Counted from the stretch's first letter, positions 35,952 to 45,160 are shown. The stretch: 64,000 nucleotides of DNA from Agarivorans sp050870875 (GCF_050870875.2 NZ_CP194041.2:4278001-4342000); one strand, 5' to 3'. The notes: generated by a model not told the origin, from the sequence alone. A program made the numbers and translations.

Positions 35952-36198
35952 TGTATACGCACTCCCAAAAACGCCTTTCTTTACCGTGAGTGTAAATAGA
36001 TGCGGTGCCTGCAATGTCTTCTAGCTTTTTCCGTTTTATTTCGGGAATACTTTTTAAAGCGTTGGCGTACAACTCCCAGTTGTAAGTTGTAATCTGATAA
36101 CCCGTAGAGCTCAACTCTGCCGTTTTATAGGTGCCTCGACCTGCAAATATCTGAAAAAACGGTACGATGCTAATGAGCTTATCCAACAAACTCGCCAT
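35941..36198 (-). CDS. Small protein of unknown function
   Basis: This 85-residue protein was not recognised. Residues 1-20 are hydrophobic (Ile-Val-Pro-Phe-Phe-Gln-Ile-Phe-Ala), the rest is mixed and ends Phe-Trp-Glu-Cys-Val-Tyr-Asn-Ala-Leu. It overlaps a short upstream frame by 20 bases and the downstream secreted-protein gene by 11 bases. Overlap on both sides and a gapless run on one strand make it plausible as a real gene, but nothing outside the island supports a function. Confidence 0.5.
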   Translation of the reverse strand: MASLLDKLISIVPFFQIFAGRGTYKTAELSSTGYQITTYNWELYANALKSIPEIKRKKLEDIAGTASIYTHGKERRFWECVYNAL

Positions 36199-36277
36199 CG
36201 TTCATCTGCGCGATGTATCGTAACGTTCTATCGCTAGGCTCAAAGCCCTGCAAATGACAAAAACTTCCCTTATTCAT
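36179..36277 (-). CDS. Very small possible gene (32 residues) heading the three-gene cluster
   Basis: An ATG with GGAGG four bases upstream opens a 32-codon frame whose end overlaps the start of the 85-residue gene by 20 bases. It contains one cysteine and no clear domain. The strong ribosome site and the coupled overlap suggest a translated leader or a true small protein. Confidence 0.4.
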   Translation of the reverse strand: MNKGSFCHLQGFEPSDRTLRYIAQMNDGEFVG

Positions 36278-36412
36278 AAGGCCTCCATAAAATAATTGTC
36301 AACCCTATCAGTAGCTCACCTCCCAATCAATTTAAATGTGTCTGACGATTTAGTTTTGCTTTATCTTGTGAGGTGGTAGCAAAACGATTGGATATACCTC
36401 TATATGGTTAAC

Positions 36413-36442
36413 ATAGCAGGGCACCCTATGATGCCCTGCTAT
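36413..36442. terminator. Terminator hairpin of the polyamine-type operon
   Basis: A perfect 11-bp stem (36413-36423 with 36432-36442) and an 8-base loop lie 15 bases beyond the aminotransferase stop. The T run is weak on both sides. Confidence 0.65.
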
Positions 36443-36456
36443 TTATTAGCCCCCAT

Positions 36457-37821
36457 CTATATGCTAGAACTCACTTCAATGATGCTTTCTCGCAAGATGT
36501 CATAAATGCTAGCAATGATCTTCTCATCAAGAATTAGCGGTGGCGAGAGGATCAGACAATTGCCCAGAGGACGAGCGATAAGACCGCGCTTCTGGGCCGC
36601 CTGCGCTACTTTCATTCCCACCATATCCTGCTCTGCAAATGGCGTTTTATTCGCTTTATCTTTAATAAATTCGATGCCAATCATGAAGTGGCTACCACGA
36701 ACTTCGCCGACCAGTTCAAGGCTCGCTAATTCTTTTAGTGAATGCTCAAATAGCTTGCCTGTTACTCGAACTTGCTCTGGGATCCGTTGCTGCTCCATCA
36801 GTGCGATGTTCGCCAATCCGGCCGCAGCGGCTGCAGGATGACCGGAATATGTCATACCGTGTAAAAAGGTCTCGCCTGGCCGAGAAATCACCTCATGAAT
36901 TTCATCGGAAATAATCGTCGCCGACAAGGGCTGGTAACCAGACGTTAAACCTTTTGCGGTGGTAATGATGTCTGGCGTAATACCAAACACATCCTTAGAT
37001 GCGAAAAAGTGACCCAGTCGACCAAAGGCGGTCACCACTTCATCGGAAATATATTTAATATCGTTTGCTGCACATACTTCTGCCATACGCACATGATAAC
37101 CGTCTGGCGCGGTGATAACCCCCCCCGCCCCCATAATCGGCTCCGCAATAAATGCTGCTATATTTTCGGCACCGATGTCGTGAATATTCACTTTAAGATC
37201 GGTGATCAAGCTGTCAAGGAATTCAGCTTCAGTCATGTCACCGCCTTCCTTCCAAAAATGCGGGCATTTAATATGATGAACTAACTCCGAAGCACTGTCC
37301 CAGCCCTTACTGTAAGCGGGCGTGGTCATCGCCATTGATAGGTGCGTAGACCCATGATAGGCACCGATGCGACTGAGTACTTTTTTCTTGTTCGGGCGAC
37401 CGAGGCGATTATTGTAGTGATGCAGCATCCGAATAGCGGAATCATTGGCAACAGAACCTGAGTTGGCGAAATACACATGGTTAAGATGACCGGGGGCAAG
37501 TTCGGCAACTTTCGCGGCTAATTTTGCGGCTGTCGGGTGGGTAAAATTGTAGAAAGTCGAGTAGTAATCCAGGGTATTAAGCTGCTCGCTAATCGCATCG
37601 ATAATTTCTTTACGCTTGTGCCCAACATTCACACACCACAAGCCGCCGATTCCGTCGATGAGCTGGTTTCCGTCACTTTCTTTAACGTAATACCCTTCTG
37701 CCTCAGTAATCACCGTCAACGAGTCTTGGTCTTTTAAGCTATTTAGATCGGCAAAAGACTGGATCAAGTGTTCATCTGCAGCCAGAACTGCCTTTCTGTC
37801 TGTCGGTAGATTAATTGTCAT
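36457..37821 (-). CDS. Class-III aminotransferase (putrescine/omega-amino acid type)
   Basis: This 454-residue PLP enzyme has the class-III layout. Asn-Ser-Gly-Ser-Val-Ala-Asn-Asp-Ser-Ala (phosphate site), the Ile-Ser-Asp-Glu-Val-Val-Thr-Ala-Phe-Gly-Arg stretch with the conserved Asp, and PLP lysine Lys290 (Thr-Ala-Lys-Gly-Leu-Thr-Ser-Gly-Tyr) are visible. The substrate-side pattern resembles SpuC-type putrescine:pyruvate and beta-alanine:pyruvate aminotransferases. The start codon directly abuts the stop of the nitrilase-family gene. It is last in a six-gene polyamine-type transport operon, which supports diamine or polyamine breakdown rather than synthesis. Confidence 0.88.
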   Translation of the reverse strand: MTINLPTDRKAVLAADEHLIQSFADLNSLKDQDSLTVITEAEGYYVKESDGNQLIDGIGGLWCVNVGHKRKEIIDAISEQLNTLDYYSTFYNFTHPTAAKLAAKVAELAPGHLNHVYFANSGSVANDSAIRMLHHYNNRLGRPNKKKVLSRIGAYHGSTHLSMAMTTPAYSKGWDSASELVHHIKCPHFWKEGGDMTEAEFLDSLITDLKVNIHDIGAENIAAFIAEPIMGAGGVITAPDGYHVRMAEVCAANDIKYISDEVVTAFGRLGHFFASKDVFGITPDIITTAKGLTSGYQPLSATIISDEIHEVISRPGETFLHGMTYSGHPAAAAAGLANIALMEQQRIPEQVRVTGKLFEHSLKELASLELVGEVRGSHFMIGIEFIKDKANKTPFAEQDMVGMKVAQAAQKRGLIARPLGNCLILSPPLILDEKIIASIYDILRESIIEVSSSI

Positions 37822-38589
37822 TTATATAACCTCTAGGTAATCTTCAAGCTGTGTCGAGTTGGCATTCATCGCAGCTTTAATTGGGCTGAGATCGGTGATA
37901 AACAGAGTCTCGGTCGATCCGGCCATCGCTATCGGCTGTGAATCTGAGCCAACAATCAAAGACAAGCCTGCGTACTGCAGTCCCTGCTCGATTCCGCAGT
38001 AATTTGCATAAACGATGGTGAGTCCCATTTCTGCCGCTCTGGCTGGAACCAAGGTTCGGGACACGTGTTCGAATCCCATCGGGTTTGCTGTCGGAACTAA
38101 AATAAGCGTAACGCCTTGCTCAGCTAAAGCCCGGCAATGCTGTGGAAACTCAATGTCGTAACAAATCAGCAATGCAACTTTTTGTCCGTTCCAGTCAAAA
38201 GTTTGATAAGCCTCTCCTGCGGTAAAGCTTTGCTTTTCCATTTCGCCAAACAGCTGAATTTTTCGATAATGAGCCAGAATTTTCCCTTTTTGGTCGAAAC
38301 AACTGGCTGAGTTATAAACCTTATTTCCGCTGGCTTCGGCCCAACCCAGAGTCAGACCACAACTATATTTTTGGGTCAGTTCAGACAATGTTTCGATCCA
38401 GATGCCATCGACCGTTTGTGCCAACGGTCGATGTAAGTCAGGCTGGTTGTAACCGGGGAAATAAAGCTCAGGGAATACAAGCATCTCGGCTCCGCCTTTG
38501 GCGGCGACTGAAAGACAATTTTCTACAGTCGAAAATCCTTTTTCGATATCGCCGTTGATAGGTAAACTCTGACAAAGACCAATTCTCAT
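37822..38589 (-). CDS. Carbon-nitrogen hydrolase (nitrilase superfamily)
   Basis: This 255-residue hydrolase has the complete Glu41-Lys110-Cys143 catalytic triad (Phe-Pro-Glu-Leu, Tyr-Arg-Lys-Ile, Ile-Cys-Tyr-Asp-Ile-Glu). Family members cleave nitriles, amides or N-carbamoyl groups. In this polyamine operon an amidase acting on a putrescine- or guanidino-derived amide is likely, but the protein is shorter than typical N-carbamoylputrescine amidase. It lies between the binding-protein gene and the aminotransferase, whose start touches its stop. Confidence 0.85.
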   Translation of the reverse strand: MRIGLCQSLPINGDIEKGFSTVENCLSVAAKGGAEMLVFPELYFPGYNQPDLHRPLAQTVDGIWIETLSELTQKYSCGLTLGWAEASGNKVYNSASCFDQKGKILAHYRKIQLFGEMEKQSFTAGEAYQTFDWNGQKVALLICYDIEFPQHCRALAEQGVTLILVPTANPMGFEHVSRTLVPARAAEMGLTIVYANYCGIEQGLQYAGLSLIVGSDSQPIAMAGSTETLFITDLSPIKAAMNANSTQLEDYLEVI

Positions 38590-38617
38590 GGTTGATTCCC
38601 TTATTACTTTTAATTAT

Positions 38618-39643
38618 TTATTTCTTTAAACGAGTCCAGATAGCGTCGTACATCTCTTGTACTTTTTGATCGCAGACTTGGATAAACACCCCTTTAGAGC
38701 CTTTCGGCGGGTTAGATTCGGGTGAGTTTTTCACCGCATCAGAGAGATAAGGCGTGGTCCCTTTTACTCCAGAAGAATATTGCGCATAATTTGTCACAGC
38801 GGCCGCGTTTTCCGGCTCAAGTAAGAAGTTCATAAACTTCAGCGCATTGTCGCGATTCGGGGCATCTTTCAGCAGCACGACGTTGTCCATCCAGACAATG
38901 TAGCCTTCTTTGGGAAATGCATATTCAATGTTTGCGCCTTCGGCTCTAGCTCTGGCGGAAAATCCAGACCAGATCATACCGACCGCAGCATCACCGGAAA
39001 CCAGTACATCTTTCGCCACATCGGAACCAAAAGATGCCCAGTCTTTCTTGGCTTTGTTGACTAACTGGCTTAACTGTTTTAACTGGGATTTATCGGTACT
39101 ACATTGCGGAATACCGAGGTGTAAGGAAGCAAGAGTGAGGGTTTCTCCTGCGGTATCGAGAACATTAATTTTGCCTTTCAGTGCTTCGGGTGGCTCAAAG
39201 ATAAGTGCCGTTGAATCGATAGGGCCTTGGTAAACATCTCGATTCACTGAAAATGAGGTGGTTCCCCACTGATAAGGAATAGAGCTTTTCCTTCCGGGAT
39301 CAAAAGAAACCTCAAGCCACTGCTTATCGATATTGCTAAAGTTAGGCAATTCCTCTGGTTTAAAGGTGTCGAGCATCCCTTCACCTTGCATAATTTTAAC
39401 CATGTAATCGCCTGGTACCGCGACATCATAGCTGCCTAATTTCCCAGCTTTAAGTGAGGCCAATAAGGCTTCATTGCTGTCGAAGGTGTCCATCGTTACT
39501 TCGACATCATATTCTTTTGAGAACTTGTCCAATAATTCCTGAGGAATATACTCAAACCAATGGTAAATCGATAATTTTCCGGCTGCTTGCACATTCGCAG
39601 AAAGTGCCAGCAATAACATAGATGCAATCGTTGTTTTTTTCAT
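38618..39643 (-). CDS. Spermidine/putrescine-type periplasmic binding protein
   Basis: This 341-residue PotD/PotF-type binding protein has a signal peptide (residues 1-20, ending Val-Gln-Ala). It then has the family opening Leu-Ser-Ile-Tyr-His-Trp-Phe-Glu-Tyr-Ile-Pro, Asp-Val-Ala-Val-Pro-Gly-Asp-Tyr-Met, the Trp-Gly-Thr-Thr hinge and an Asp-Asn-Val-Val segment facing the ligand. The start at 39643 follows a GGAAG site and begins the signal peptide. It is 17 bases from the permease gene. The ligand could be putrescine or another polyamine; the sequence alone does not decide. Confidence 0.9.
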   Translation of the reverse strand: MKKTTIASMLLLALSANVQAAGKLSIYHWFEYIPQELLDKFSKEYDVEVTMDTFDSNEALLASLKAGKLGSYDVAVPGDYMVKIMQGEGMLDTFKPEELPNFSNIDKQWLEVSFDPGRKSSIPYQWGTTSFSVNRDVYQGPIDSTALIFEPPEALKGKINVLDTAGETLTLASLHLGIPQCSTDKSQLKQLSQLVNKAKKDWASFGSDVAKDVLVSGDAAVGMIWSGFSARARAEGANIEYAFPKEGYIVWMDNVVLLKDAPNRDNALKFMNFLLEPENAAAVTNYAQYSSGVKGTTPYLSDAVKNSPESNPPKGSKGVFIQVCDQKVQEMYDAIWTRLKK

Positions 39644-39659
39644 AAGTCTTTCTTCCCTG

Positions 39660-40478
39660 TTAAGATTTTGATGTTTTTTCTGGTCCTGTGCGTCCAATAA
39701 ACCAGGACAGAGCAACCAGAATCACCGATACGCCGAGCATGAGTGTGGAAATGGCCATAATATTTGGCTTAATTCCCTGTTTAACCGAGCCAAAAATGGC
39801 CGTTGGCAGGGTTTCTACGCCCGCACCTTTTACAAAATTGGTAATCAAAAAGTCGTCTAAAGAGATAATGAAGGCCAGTAGAAATCCAGACAAAATACCG
39901 GGCATCATCATCGGCAAAAGTATTTTAGTGAACGCCTCTTTGGGAGTTGCGTATAAATCCATTGCAGCCTGTTCATACATCGAAGGAATACTCTGCATCC
40001 GGGCAGAAATAGGCAAATAAGCGAAAGGAATGCAAAACACAATATGAGCGAGAAGGATCGTGAGTAAGCCTCCTTTAAAGCCAATTGCTGAAAAGAAAAC
40101 CAAGCTAGCCACTGCGGTAACGACTTCTGGCACCATCAGCGGTAGGTTAATCAAAGCAAAACCGGCTATTTTGCCTCTAAATTTGCCTGCTCTTGTCATG
40201 GCAACGGCGGCGGCCAATGCAATCATGGTTGCAACACTTGCAGCACAGATAGCAATTACAATTGAATTAATTGCCGCCATTTTGAATTTAGGTGCTTCTG
40301 GGCCGGTAAAAACTTCCCGGTACCAATTCAACGACACGCCTCCCCAATTGGTTATGGAAGGGGATGCATTGAACGAATAAATCGCAACGATAACCAGCGG
40401 TGCATAAAGAATCACTAGGCAAACAAGGGTGATTTCCCGAAAGCCTGCGAATCGTTTTAAATCCGTCATTCCTTTCAT
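39660..40478 (-). CDS. Polyamine-type ABC transporter permease (PotI/PotC-like)
   Basis: This 272-residue inner-membrane permease has six membrane helices and the EAA-type loop near residue 170 (Glu-Gln-Ala-Ala-Met-Asp-Leu-Tyr-Ala). AGGAG precedes the ATG at 40478, which overlaps the preceding stop by one base, so it is translationally coupled to its partner. A GTG one codon upstream is an alternative start. Confidence 0.9.
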   Translation of the reverse strand: MKGMTDLKRFAGFREITLVCLVILYAPLVIVAIYSFNASPSITNWGGVSLNWYREVFTGPEAPKFKMAAINSIVIAICAASVATMIALAAAVAMTRAGKFRGKIAGFALINLPLMVPEVVTAVASLVFFSAIGFKGGLLTILLAHIVFCIPFAYLPISARMQSIPSMYEQAAMDLYATPKEAFTKILLPMMMPGILSGFLLAFIISLDDFLITNFVKGAGVETLPTAIFGSVKQGIKPNIMAISTLMLGVSVILVALSWFIGRTGPEKTSKS

Positions 40479-41401
40479 CACTTCTGCTCCTGTTTATACT
40501 GACTTCTGGCGTAAATAATAAGAACCACCATCACGATGGTTAATAGAATTATCGAAATTGCTGCACCAAAGGGCCAATTGCCTGCCGCACCTTTGAACTG
40601 CTCTTCAATGAGAGAGCCGATCATGAAGTTTTTTGCGCCGCCCAAGAGGTCCGGTGCTAAAAAGGCCCCCAAAGATGGAACAAATACTAGGATGCAACCT
40701 GCAATGATCCCCGGTTTTACGACCGGGAGAATGATCAGTCGCAATGTGGTCCAAGCACCGGCATATAGATCTGCTGCGGCTTCGGATAAGCTGAAATCAT
40801 AACGCTCTACAGACGCGTAAATCGGAAGTACCATAAACGGCAGATAGCTATAAAATAGTCCTAGCTGCACTGCGAAATCGGTGTTGATTAAGCCCAAAGG
40901 CTCCGATATCAGCCCACTCCAAAGTAAAAACTCGTTCAAAGGTCCGCTGTCTCTAATCAGAAACTTCATTGATACGGTGCGGATCAGCAAGTTTACCCAG
41001 TACGGAATGGTGATTAGAAACAGCCATACCGGTCTCGACTTTTCGTTACGGGTGGCGATAAACCATGCGGTAGGAAAGCCGATGATCAAACACAGAAAGG
41101 TGGCTATCGCGGCCTGTTGTATCGAACGGAAAAAGATATTGATATAGGTCCATTCGATGGTGGGTGGTTCATCACCAAACAACCCTCGGTCGAGGAAAAA
41201 TTGGTCATAGGACGCGATGGAAAAATCCCACAGCACGCCACCGCGAAACTCTTTAGTAAGAAAGGAGTAAACACCGATTAAAATCACTGGGATCAATAAA
41301 AAGATACCGATCATCACCCAGCTTGGAAGCATAAGGCGTAAGGCCTTACCTTTATATATATTTGAAGAGAGGTTAGCGCCTAAAGACGCACCAGCAGCCA
41401 T
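40478..41401 (-). CDS. Polyamine-type ABC transporter permease (PotH/PotB-like)
   Basis: This 307-residue permease has six membrane helices, starting near residue 22, and a coupling loop with Glu-Ala-Ala-Ala-Asp-Leu-Tyr-Ala. Together with the second permease it forms the membrane channel. Its ATG overlaps the ATPase stop by one base, as expected for a tightly coupled transport operon. Confidence 0.9.
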   Translation of the reverse strand: MAAGASLGANLSSNIYKGKALRLMLPSWVMIGIFLLIPVILIGVYSFLTKEFRGGVLWDFSIASYDQFFLDRGLFGDEPPTIEWTYINIFFRSIQQAAIATFLCLIIGFPTAWFIATRNEKSRPVWLFLITIPYWVNLLIRTVSMKFLIRDSGPLNEFLLWSGLISEPLGLINTDFAVQLGLFYSYLPFMVLPIYASVERYDFSLSEAAADLYAGAWTTLRLIILPVVKPGIIAGCILVFVPSLGAFLAPDLLGGAKNFMIGSLIEEQFKGAAGNWPFGAAISIILLTIVMVVLIIYARSQYKQEQK

Positions 41402-42471
41402 TAGTCAATCAACAGGCTTGCAGCACCTGCCTCCAGCTTTAAGCCGACCAATTGACCAACCGCAGGAATTGCCAACGCTGCAGAGTTTTGCATTCGAATG
41501 GTCATCTCCTCGCCATCAATCAATTTTAGCTGCACATGGGTGTCGGTTCCCAGATAGATTTGAGCCGTAACCGCGCCTTGTAAATCACTTTGCTCTGCTG
41601 AACACAAGCTGATTCGCTCCGGCCTAACAGATAAATGTCCGCTCCCCTGACCCACTTTGGCAGCCGCAGGACAAGAAAATGAATGCCCTCCAGGCAGGAT
41701 GATCTGTGCAGTTCCATTGGTAACCGATTGCACCTCAACATCCAAAAGATTCGTTTCACCGATAAAATCAGCCACAAACCGATTAACGGGTACTTCATAA
41801 ACCTCTTTTGGTGTTCCGACCTGCTGAACATGTCCGTTCGACATCACAGCAATGCGATCCGACATCGTTAATGCCTCTTCTTGATCATGAGTCACAAACA
41901 CAAAAGCAATACCAGTTTCCCGTTGGATCTCTTTGAGCTGAACACGCACAGCCTGACGTAACTTCAGATCGAGAGCCGAGAGAGGTTCATCAAGAAGCAA
42001 TATTTTAGGGCGAGGCGCCAGAGCACGGGCCAAAGCGACCCGTTGCTGTTGGCCACCAGATAATTGGGTAGGTTTACGATCGGCATATTCGGCCAGTTGA
42101 ACCAGCTTCAACATGTCATCTGCTCGGCGAACGGCCTCTCGTCGATCCCAGCCACTACACAACAGACCAAACATCACATTCTGTTCTACCGTCATATGCG
42201 GAAACAGAGCGTATTGTTGAAAAACCGTATTAACCGGGCGTTGATGCGCTTGCAAACCAGTAAGGTCTTTATTATGCAGGCGAATGCTCCCCTCACTGAC
42301 ATCTTCGAAGCCAGCGATACACCTTAATAAAGTTGTTTTTCCGCAGCCGGATGGTCCAAGCAGGGTAAAGAACTCGTTTTCCCGTATATCGAGAGAAACG
42401 CCATGTAAAGCAGTGAAGGATCCATAGCGCTTAACCACATTATCAATCCCCACCGATACATTGTGTGCCAT
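41401..42471 (-). CDS. Polyamine-type ABC transporter ATP-binding protein (PotG/PotA-like)
   Basis: This 356-residue ATPase has Walker A Gly-Pro-Ser-Gly-Cys-Gly-Lys-Thr-Thr (39-47), the ABC signature Leu-Ser-Gly-Gly-Gln-Gln-Gln-Arg, Walker B Leu-Leu-Leu-Asp-Glu-Pro, a switch His, and a C-terminal TOBE domain of the PotA/PotG kind (about 280-356). It is the first gene of the operon. A perfect palindrome lies about 70 bases upstream and may control the promoter. Confidence 0.92.
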   Translation of the reverse strand: MAHNVSVGIDNVVKRYGSFTALHGVSLDIRENEFFTLLGPSGCGKTTLLRCIAGFEDVSEGSIRLHNKDLTGLQAHQRPVNTVFQQYALFPHMTVEQNVMFGLLCSGWDRREAVRRADDMLKLVQLAEYADRKPTQLSGGQQQRVALARALAPRPKILLLDEPLSALDLKLRQAVRVQLKEIQRETGIAFVFVTHDQEEALTMSDRIAVMSNGHVQQVGTPKEVYEVPVNRFVADFIGETNLLDVEVQSVTNGTAQIILPGGHSFSCPAAAKVGQGSGHLSVRPERISLCSAEQSDLQGAVTAQIYLGTDTHVQLKLIDGEEMTIRMQNSAALAIPAVGQLVGLKLEAGAASLLID

Positions 42472-42539
42472 CGTTAATTATCCCCTTGATACCCCTTAGA
42501 TTCATGTTTTAACGATATAGCAACTGAATTTAGGGGTAT

Positions 42540-42557
42540 ATAACCCTAGAGGGTTAT
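42540..42557. promoter_or_regulatory. Perfect palindrome upstream of the polyamine-type operon
   Basis: ATAACCCT, two bases, AGGGTTAT. It lies 69 bases before the ATPase start codon and is a likely operator. A related palindrome occurs at 55577-55594 before the D-amino-acid operon. The rest of 42472-42674 shows nothing else distinctive. Confidence 0.55.
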
Positions 42558-42674
42558 GAAACATATTGAGCAAACATTAAACAGTGGTAACTCAATGAGG
42601 AAAGGACTGACGGATATGGCTAGCAAACGAAGGAACAAGCACCACTCACCATCAAGTGGCATGAATATTGGAGT

Positions 42675-43478
42675 CTAAAGGGTTGAAATAACCGGCATTA
42701 ACAATGCAAACAATTCCGCTTGTGAACTAATTTTGCATTTAGAGTACAGTTGTTTACGAAATACTTTCACGGTCTCTTTACTGATACTGAGGTTGAGAGA
42801 GATGGATAACGATGAATGCCCCTGTAATATATAGAAGGCAACTTCTGCTTGGCGAGGACTAAGTGTGATGCGATACTGGCTTGTCATTGCATCGCGAAGA
42901 CGCTCGGTGACAGGAGGTAAGACAACATTTTTACCCTCTTTGGGCTGATAGCCTTTCCAATGTTGTGAACATAGCGCAGACAATACGTTTTCAAGTGATT
43001 TTATATACTTTAACTCGACTTTACTATACGGGATCCCTCGTACTTTATCCCTTCCAAAACAAGCCGTTAAAGTCGATTCATGCCCAAGTCGGGCAAGTAA
43101 AGCAAATTCATCGATCAGAGTGGTTTGATTATAATATTCACTGAAATAACTAGTATGTTTAAACTGATCTGGCGCAAGATCAAAAATATTATGGATACCC
43201 GTTTGAATACCTCTGCATACAACATGATAAAACGGATCCAACATGTAGGCACCGCTTAAATAATGGGTCTGCATTTTTTCGTATACTTGTGGATTATTTG
43301 ACTCTCTGTAGAGCTCTTCTGGAGTATGGTCCTTGTGGTATACAATGATGATAAGGTTGTCAAAATTAACCAACTTACCTACAAAATGACTCAGCGCCTC
43401 AGGAAAACTAGCACTACCTAAAGAACAGACTAAGTCAGCCAGTGCTTTATCATGCTTGGCACCAAATATCTTGCTCAT
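42675..43478 (-). CDS. LuxR-type transcriptional regulator
   Basis: This 267-residue regulator has an N-terminal domain without receiver residues or a recognisable acyl-homoserine-lactone pocket, and a C-terminal LuxR helix-turn-helix (about 200-258: Leu-Ser-Pro-Arg-Gln-Ala-Glu-Val-Ala ... Ile-Ser-Lys-Glu-Thr-Val-Lys-Val). It lies 204 bases upstream of the polyamine-type operon in the same direction and is the best candidate for its regulator. Nothing indicates quorum sensing. Confidence 0.85.
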   Translation of the reverse strand: MSKIFGAKHDKALADLVCSLGSASFPEALSHFVGKLVNFDNLIIIVYHKDHTPEELYRESNNPQVYEKMQTHYLSGAYMLDPFYHVVCRGIQTGIHNIFDLAPDQFKHTSYFSEYYNQTTLIDEFALLARLGHESTLTACFGRDKVRGIPYSKVELKYIKSLENVLSALCSQHWKGYQPKEGKNVVLPPVTERLRDAMTSQYRITLSPRQAEVAFYILQGHSSLSISLNLSISKETVKVFRKQLYSKCKISSQAELFALLMPVISTL

Positions 43479-44119
43479 ATTTAGTCTTCTCCTGAAATGC
43501 CTTCGCCACTATTTAAGCATACTATGCTGGAGTTATATCCCCCCAAGATTGCATGTTTTATGACTTTTTAACGAGTTTACAGCTTATGTAACCAGCAACA
43601 AACATAGAGTTGATGTGATTAGCCCTAATCATAGAGCCAAGCGATGGCTGCCAACACTATTGAGTCAAATTCTCAGTTCGGTAGAAAACGCCGCAACAAC
43701 ATCATCGAAGAACTGGCTCAACTTGTCGCTCACAATAGTACTTCTGGCAATCAGAAAGCGGTTCAATCTAACATCAAAAAAGCTTACCAAGCAGTTCTCG
43801 GTGTAAATCAAACCATTGCACGAAGCCAAGGAAGTGACGACCTTACGATTTAAACTCAGGAATACAATTAAGCTGACCATCATCGCCATATGATCTCAGC
43901 CATTGGTGACCACACGCTTATATTAAAAATCACTGCAATAGATGTGGCTGAATGATTTCCCGCAAGAATATACGACAAGCCCAGCAGTAAATACCGTTGC
44001 AAGAAGACCTGCCGGAACACTTCACGGATGATGAGTTGAGCGAAGTAAGTCGGTGACGCCTATGACACGAAAGCCGCTTTCCAGCCAAGCGTCATTTCCA
44101 CTTGGCAAATTGAAAAACC
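43479..44119. other. Gene-poor junction with possible decayed coding fragments
   Basis: About 640 bases without a supportable gene. A 69-codon frame on the + strand (43644-43853) is polar and low-complexity (Ala/Asn/Gln/Ser-rich) and has no clear ribosome site. A further coding-like snippet near 43990-44055 (Leu-Gln-Glu-Asp-Leu-Pro-Glu-His-Phe-Thr-Asp-Asp-Glu-Leu) has an in-frame stop just before it. It looks like a decayed mobile or gene remnant, not identified. Confidence 0.35.
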
Positions 44120-45034
44120 TTAACTGGCAAGTTCTAATACGCTAGCTAAGGCTTGCTGTGCCACCAATTGGCACTGCATTTTGAGTTGCTGTTTCAACTT
44201 AAGCGTAGCGGGAGATTGCGGGCTCCCCACACGGCTAAGAAACATCACTTCAAAGGGTAAGGCTTGCGCTATTGGTACAATCTTTAATTTTTGTTCATAA
44301 CAGCGGGCAGTGAACACATCCACGATCCCAACCCCTCCGCCTGATAACACCATGTCAGCAATCACCGAATAGGTTTTCACGTGTAGTGCCGAACGCGGGG
44401 TAAGTTTTTTATCATCGAGGGCACGATGCAATACTCGACCTAAGGGGTCATCACGTTGCATCATGATTAAGTCATGTTCACACAACCAAGATAAACTGAC
44501 CACTGGAGGCGAAGGCATCTCCTCTGGCAATACCGCAACCATCACCGACTGAAACAAGGGCTCAGCAAACAGCTTCGGTGCCACATGCTGGCCAAATACC
44601 AGCGCAAAATCTAATTCCTTCGAGAGTACCAATTGGCTGAGCGCGGCAAAATGCTCGGTTACTAAGTTAACCTGCACCGCATGATCTTGCTTACAAAAGG
44701 CAACCATACTGGGTGCAACCACCATTTGACCAAAAGCATGCGCTGCACCAATTTTGACCGTCTGCACCTTATTTTTGCGCAATGACAGTGCTAATTCAGA
44801 AATTGATTGTAGCTTATCGTAAACCTGTTCAATTTCGGGCAACAACATCTGCCCTTCTTCCGTCATGCGCATCCCTTGGGCATGCCGCTCAAACAAGCTG
44901 AAGCCCAATTGCTGTTCGGTATGATTCAAGATGCGACTCACATTGGGCTGAGAGACATTAAGTAAACGGGCTGCCCCGCTAATAGTTCCAGCCTGAACAA
45001 TAGCCTGAAAAATTTCAATTTGGCGTAATCTCAT
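44120..45034 (-). CDS. LysR family regulator at the end of the D-amino-acid/peptide operon
   Basis: This 304-residue LysR protein has its helix-turn-helix at residues ~3-62 (Gly-Thr-Ile-Ser-Gly-Ala-Ala-Arg-Leu-Leu-Asn-Val-Ser-Gln-Pro-Asn-Val-Ser-Arg) and a substrate-binding-like domain after residue 90. It follows iaaA in the same direction, 152 bases away, behind a hairpin, so it probably has its own promoter. By position, and by the reported control of dgcN-dgcA by a LysR protein in marine bacteria, it likely regulates the large operon upstream; this is inference. Confidence 0.85.
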   Translation of the reverse strand: MRLRQIEIFQAIVQAGTISGAARLLNVSQPNVSRILNHTEQQLGFSLFERHAQGMRMTEEGQMLLPEIEQVYDKLQSISELALSLRKNKVQTVKIGAAHAFGQMVVAPSMVAFCKQDHAVQVNLVTEHFAALSQLVLSKELDFALVFGQHVAPKLFAEPLFQSVMVAVLPEEMPSPPVVSLSWLCEHDLIMMQRDDPLGRVLHRALDDKKLTPRSALHVKTYSVIADMVLSGGGVGIVDVFTARCYEQKLKIVPIAQALPFEVMFLSRVGSPQSPATLKLKQQLKMQCQLVAQQALASVLELAS

Positions 45035-45140
45035 ATTGCTTTACCCTCAACGGCAGGGAATACCACTCACAATCAATGGTTTGTTAAAGCAATAATTAGA
45101 CCGATAAAACGTGATTTTGTTATTAATACGACACGCGATT

Positions 45141-45160
45141 AAAGGCGGAATATCCGCCTT
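45141..45160. terminator. Terminator hairpin after iaaA
   Basis: An 8-bp stem of AAGGCGGA with TCCGCCTT around a 3-base loop, 27 bases beyond the iaaA stop, between it and the LysR gene. A/T-rich flanks on the - strand side support termination. Confidence 0.6.

Noticed and set aside
29833..36456. CRISPR array or integrase-bounded genomic island
   Set aside because: No regularly spaced repeats, no integrase, and no tRNA or matching end repeats were seen; the island is called only from composition and content.
36506..36841. 111-codon frame antisense to the aminotransferase
   Set aside because: Shadow of a strongly conserved enzyme gene.
38050..38090. tRNA T-arm-like GTTCGAATCCC
   Set aside because: It lies inside the nitrilase-family coding frame and no cloverleaf can be built around it.
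43644..43853. 69-codon frame as a real small gene
   Set aside because: Polar low-complexity content, a competing overlapping frame and no clear ribosome site; left within the gene-poor region.
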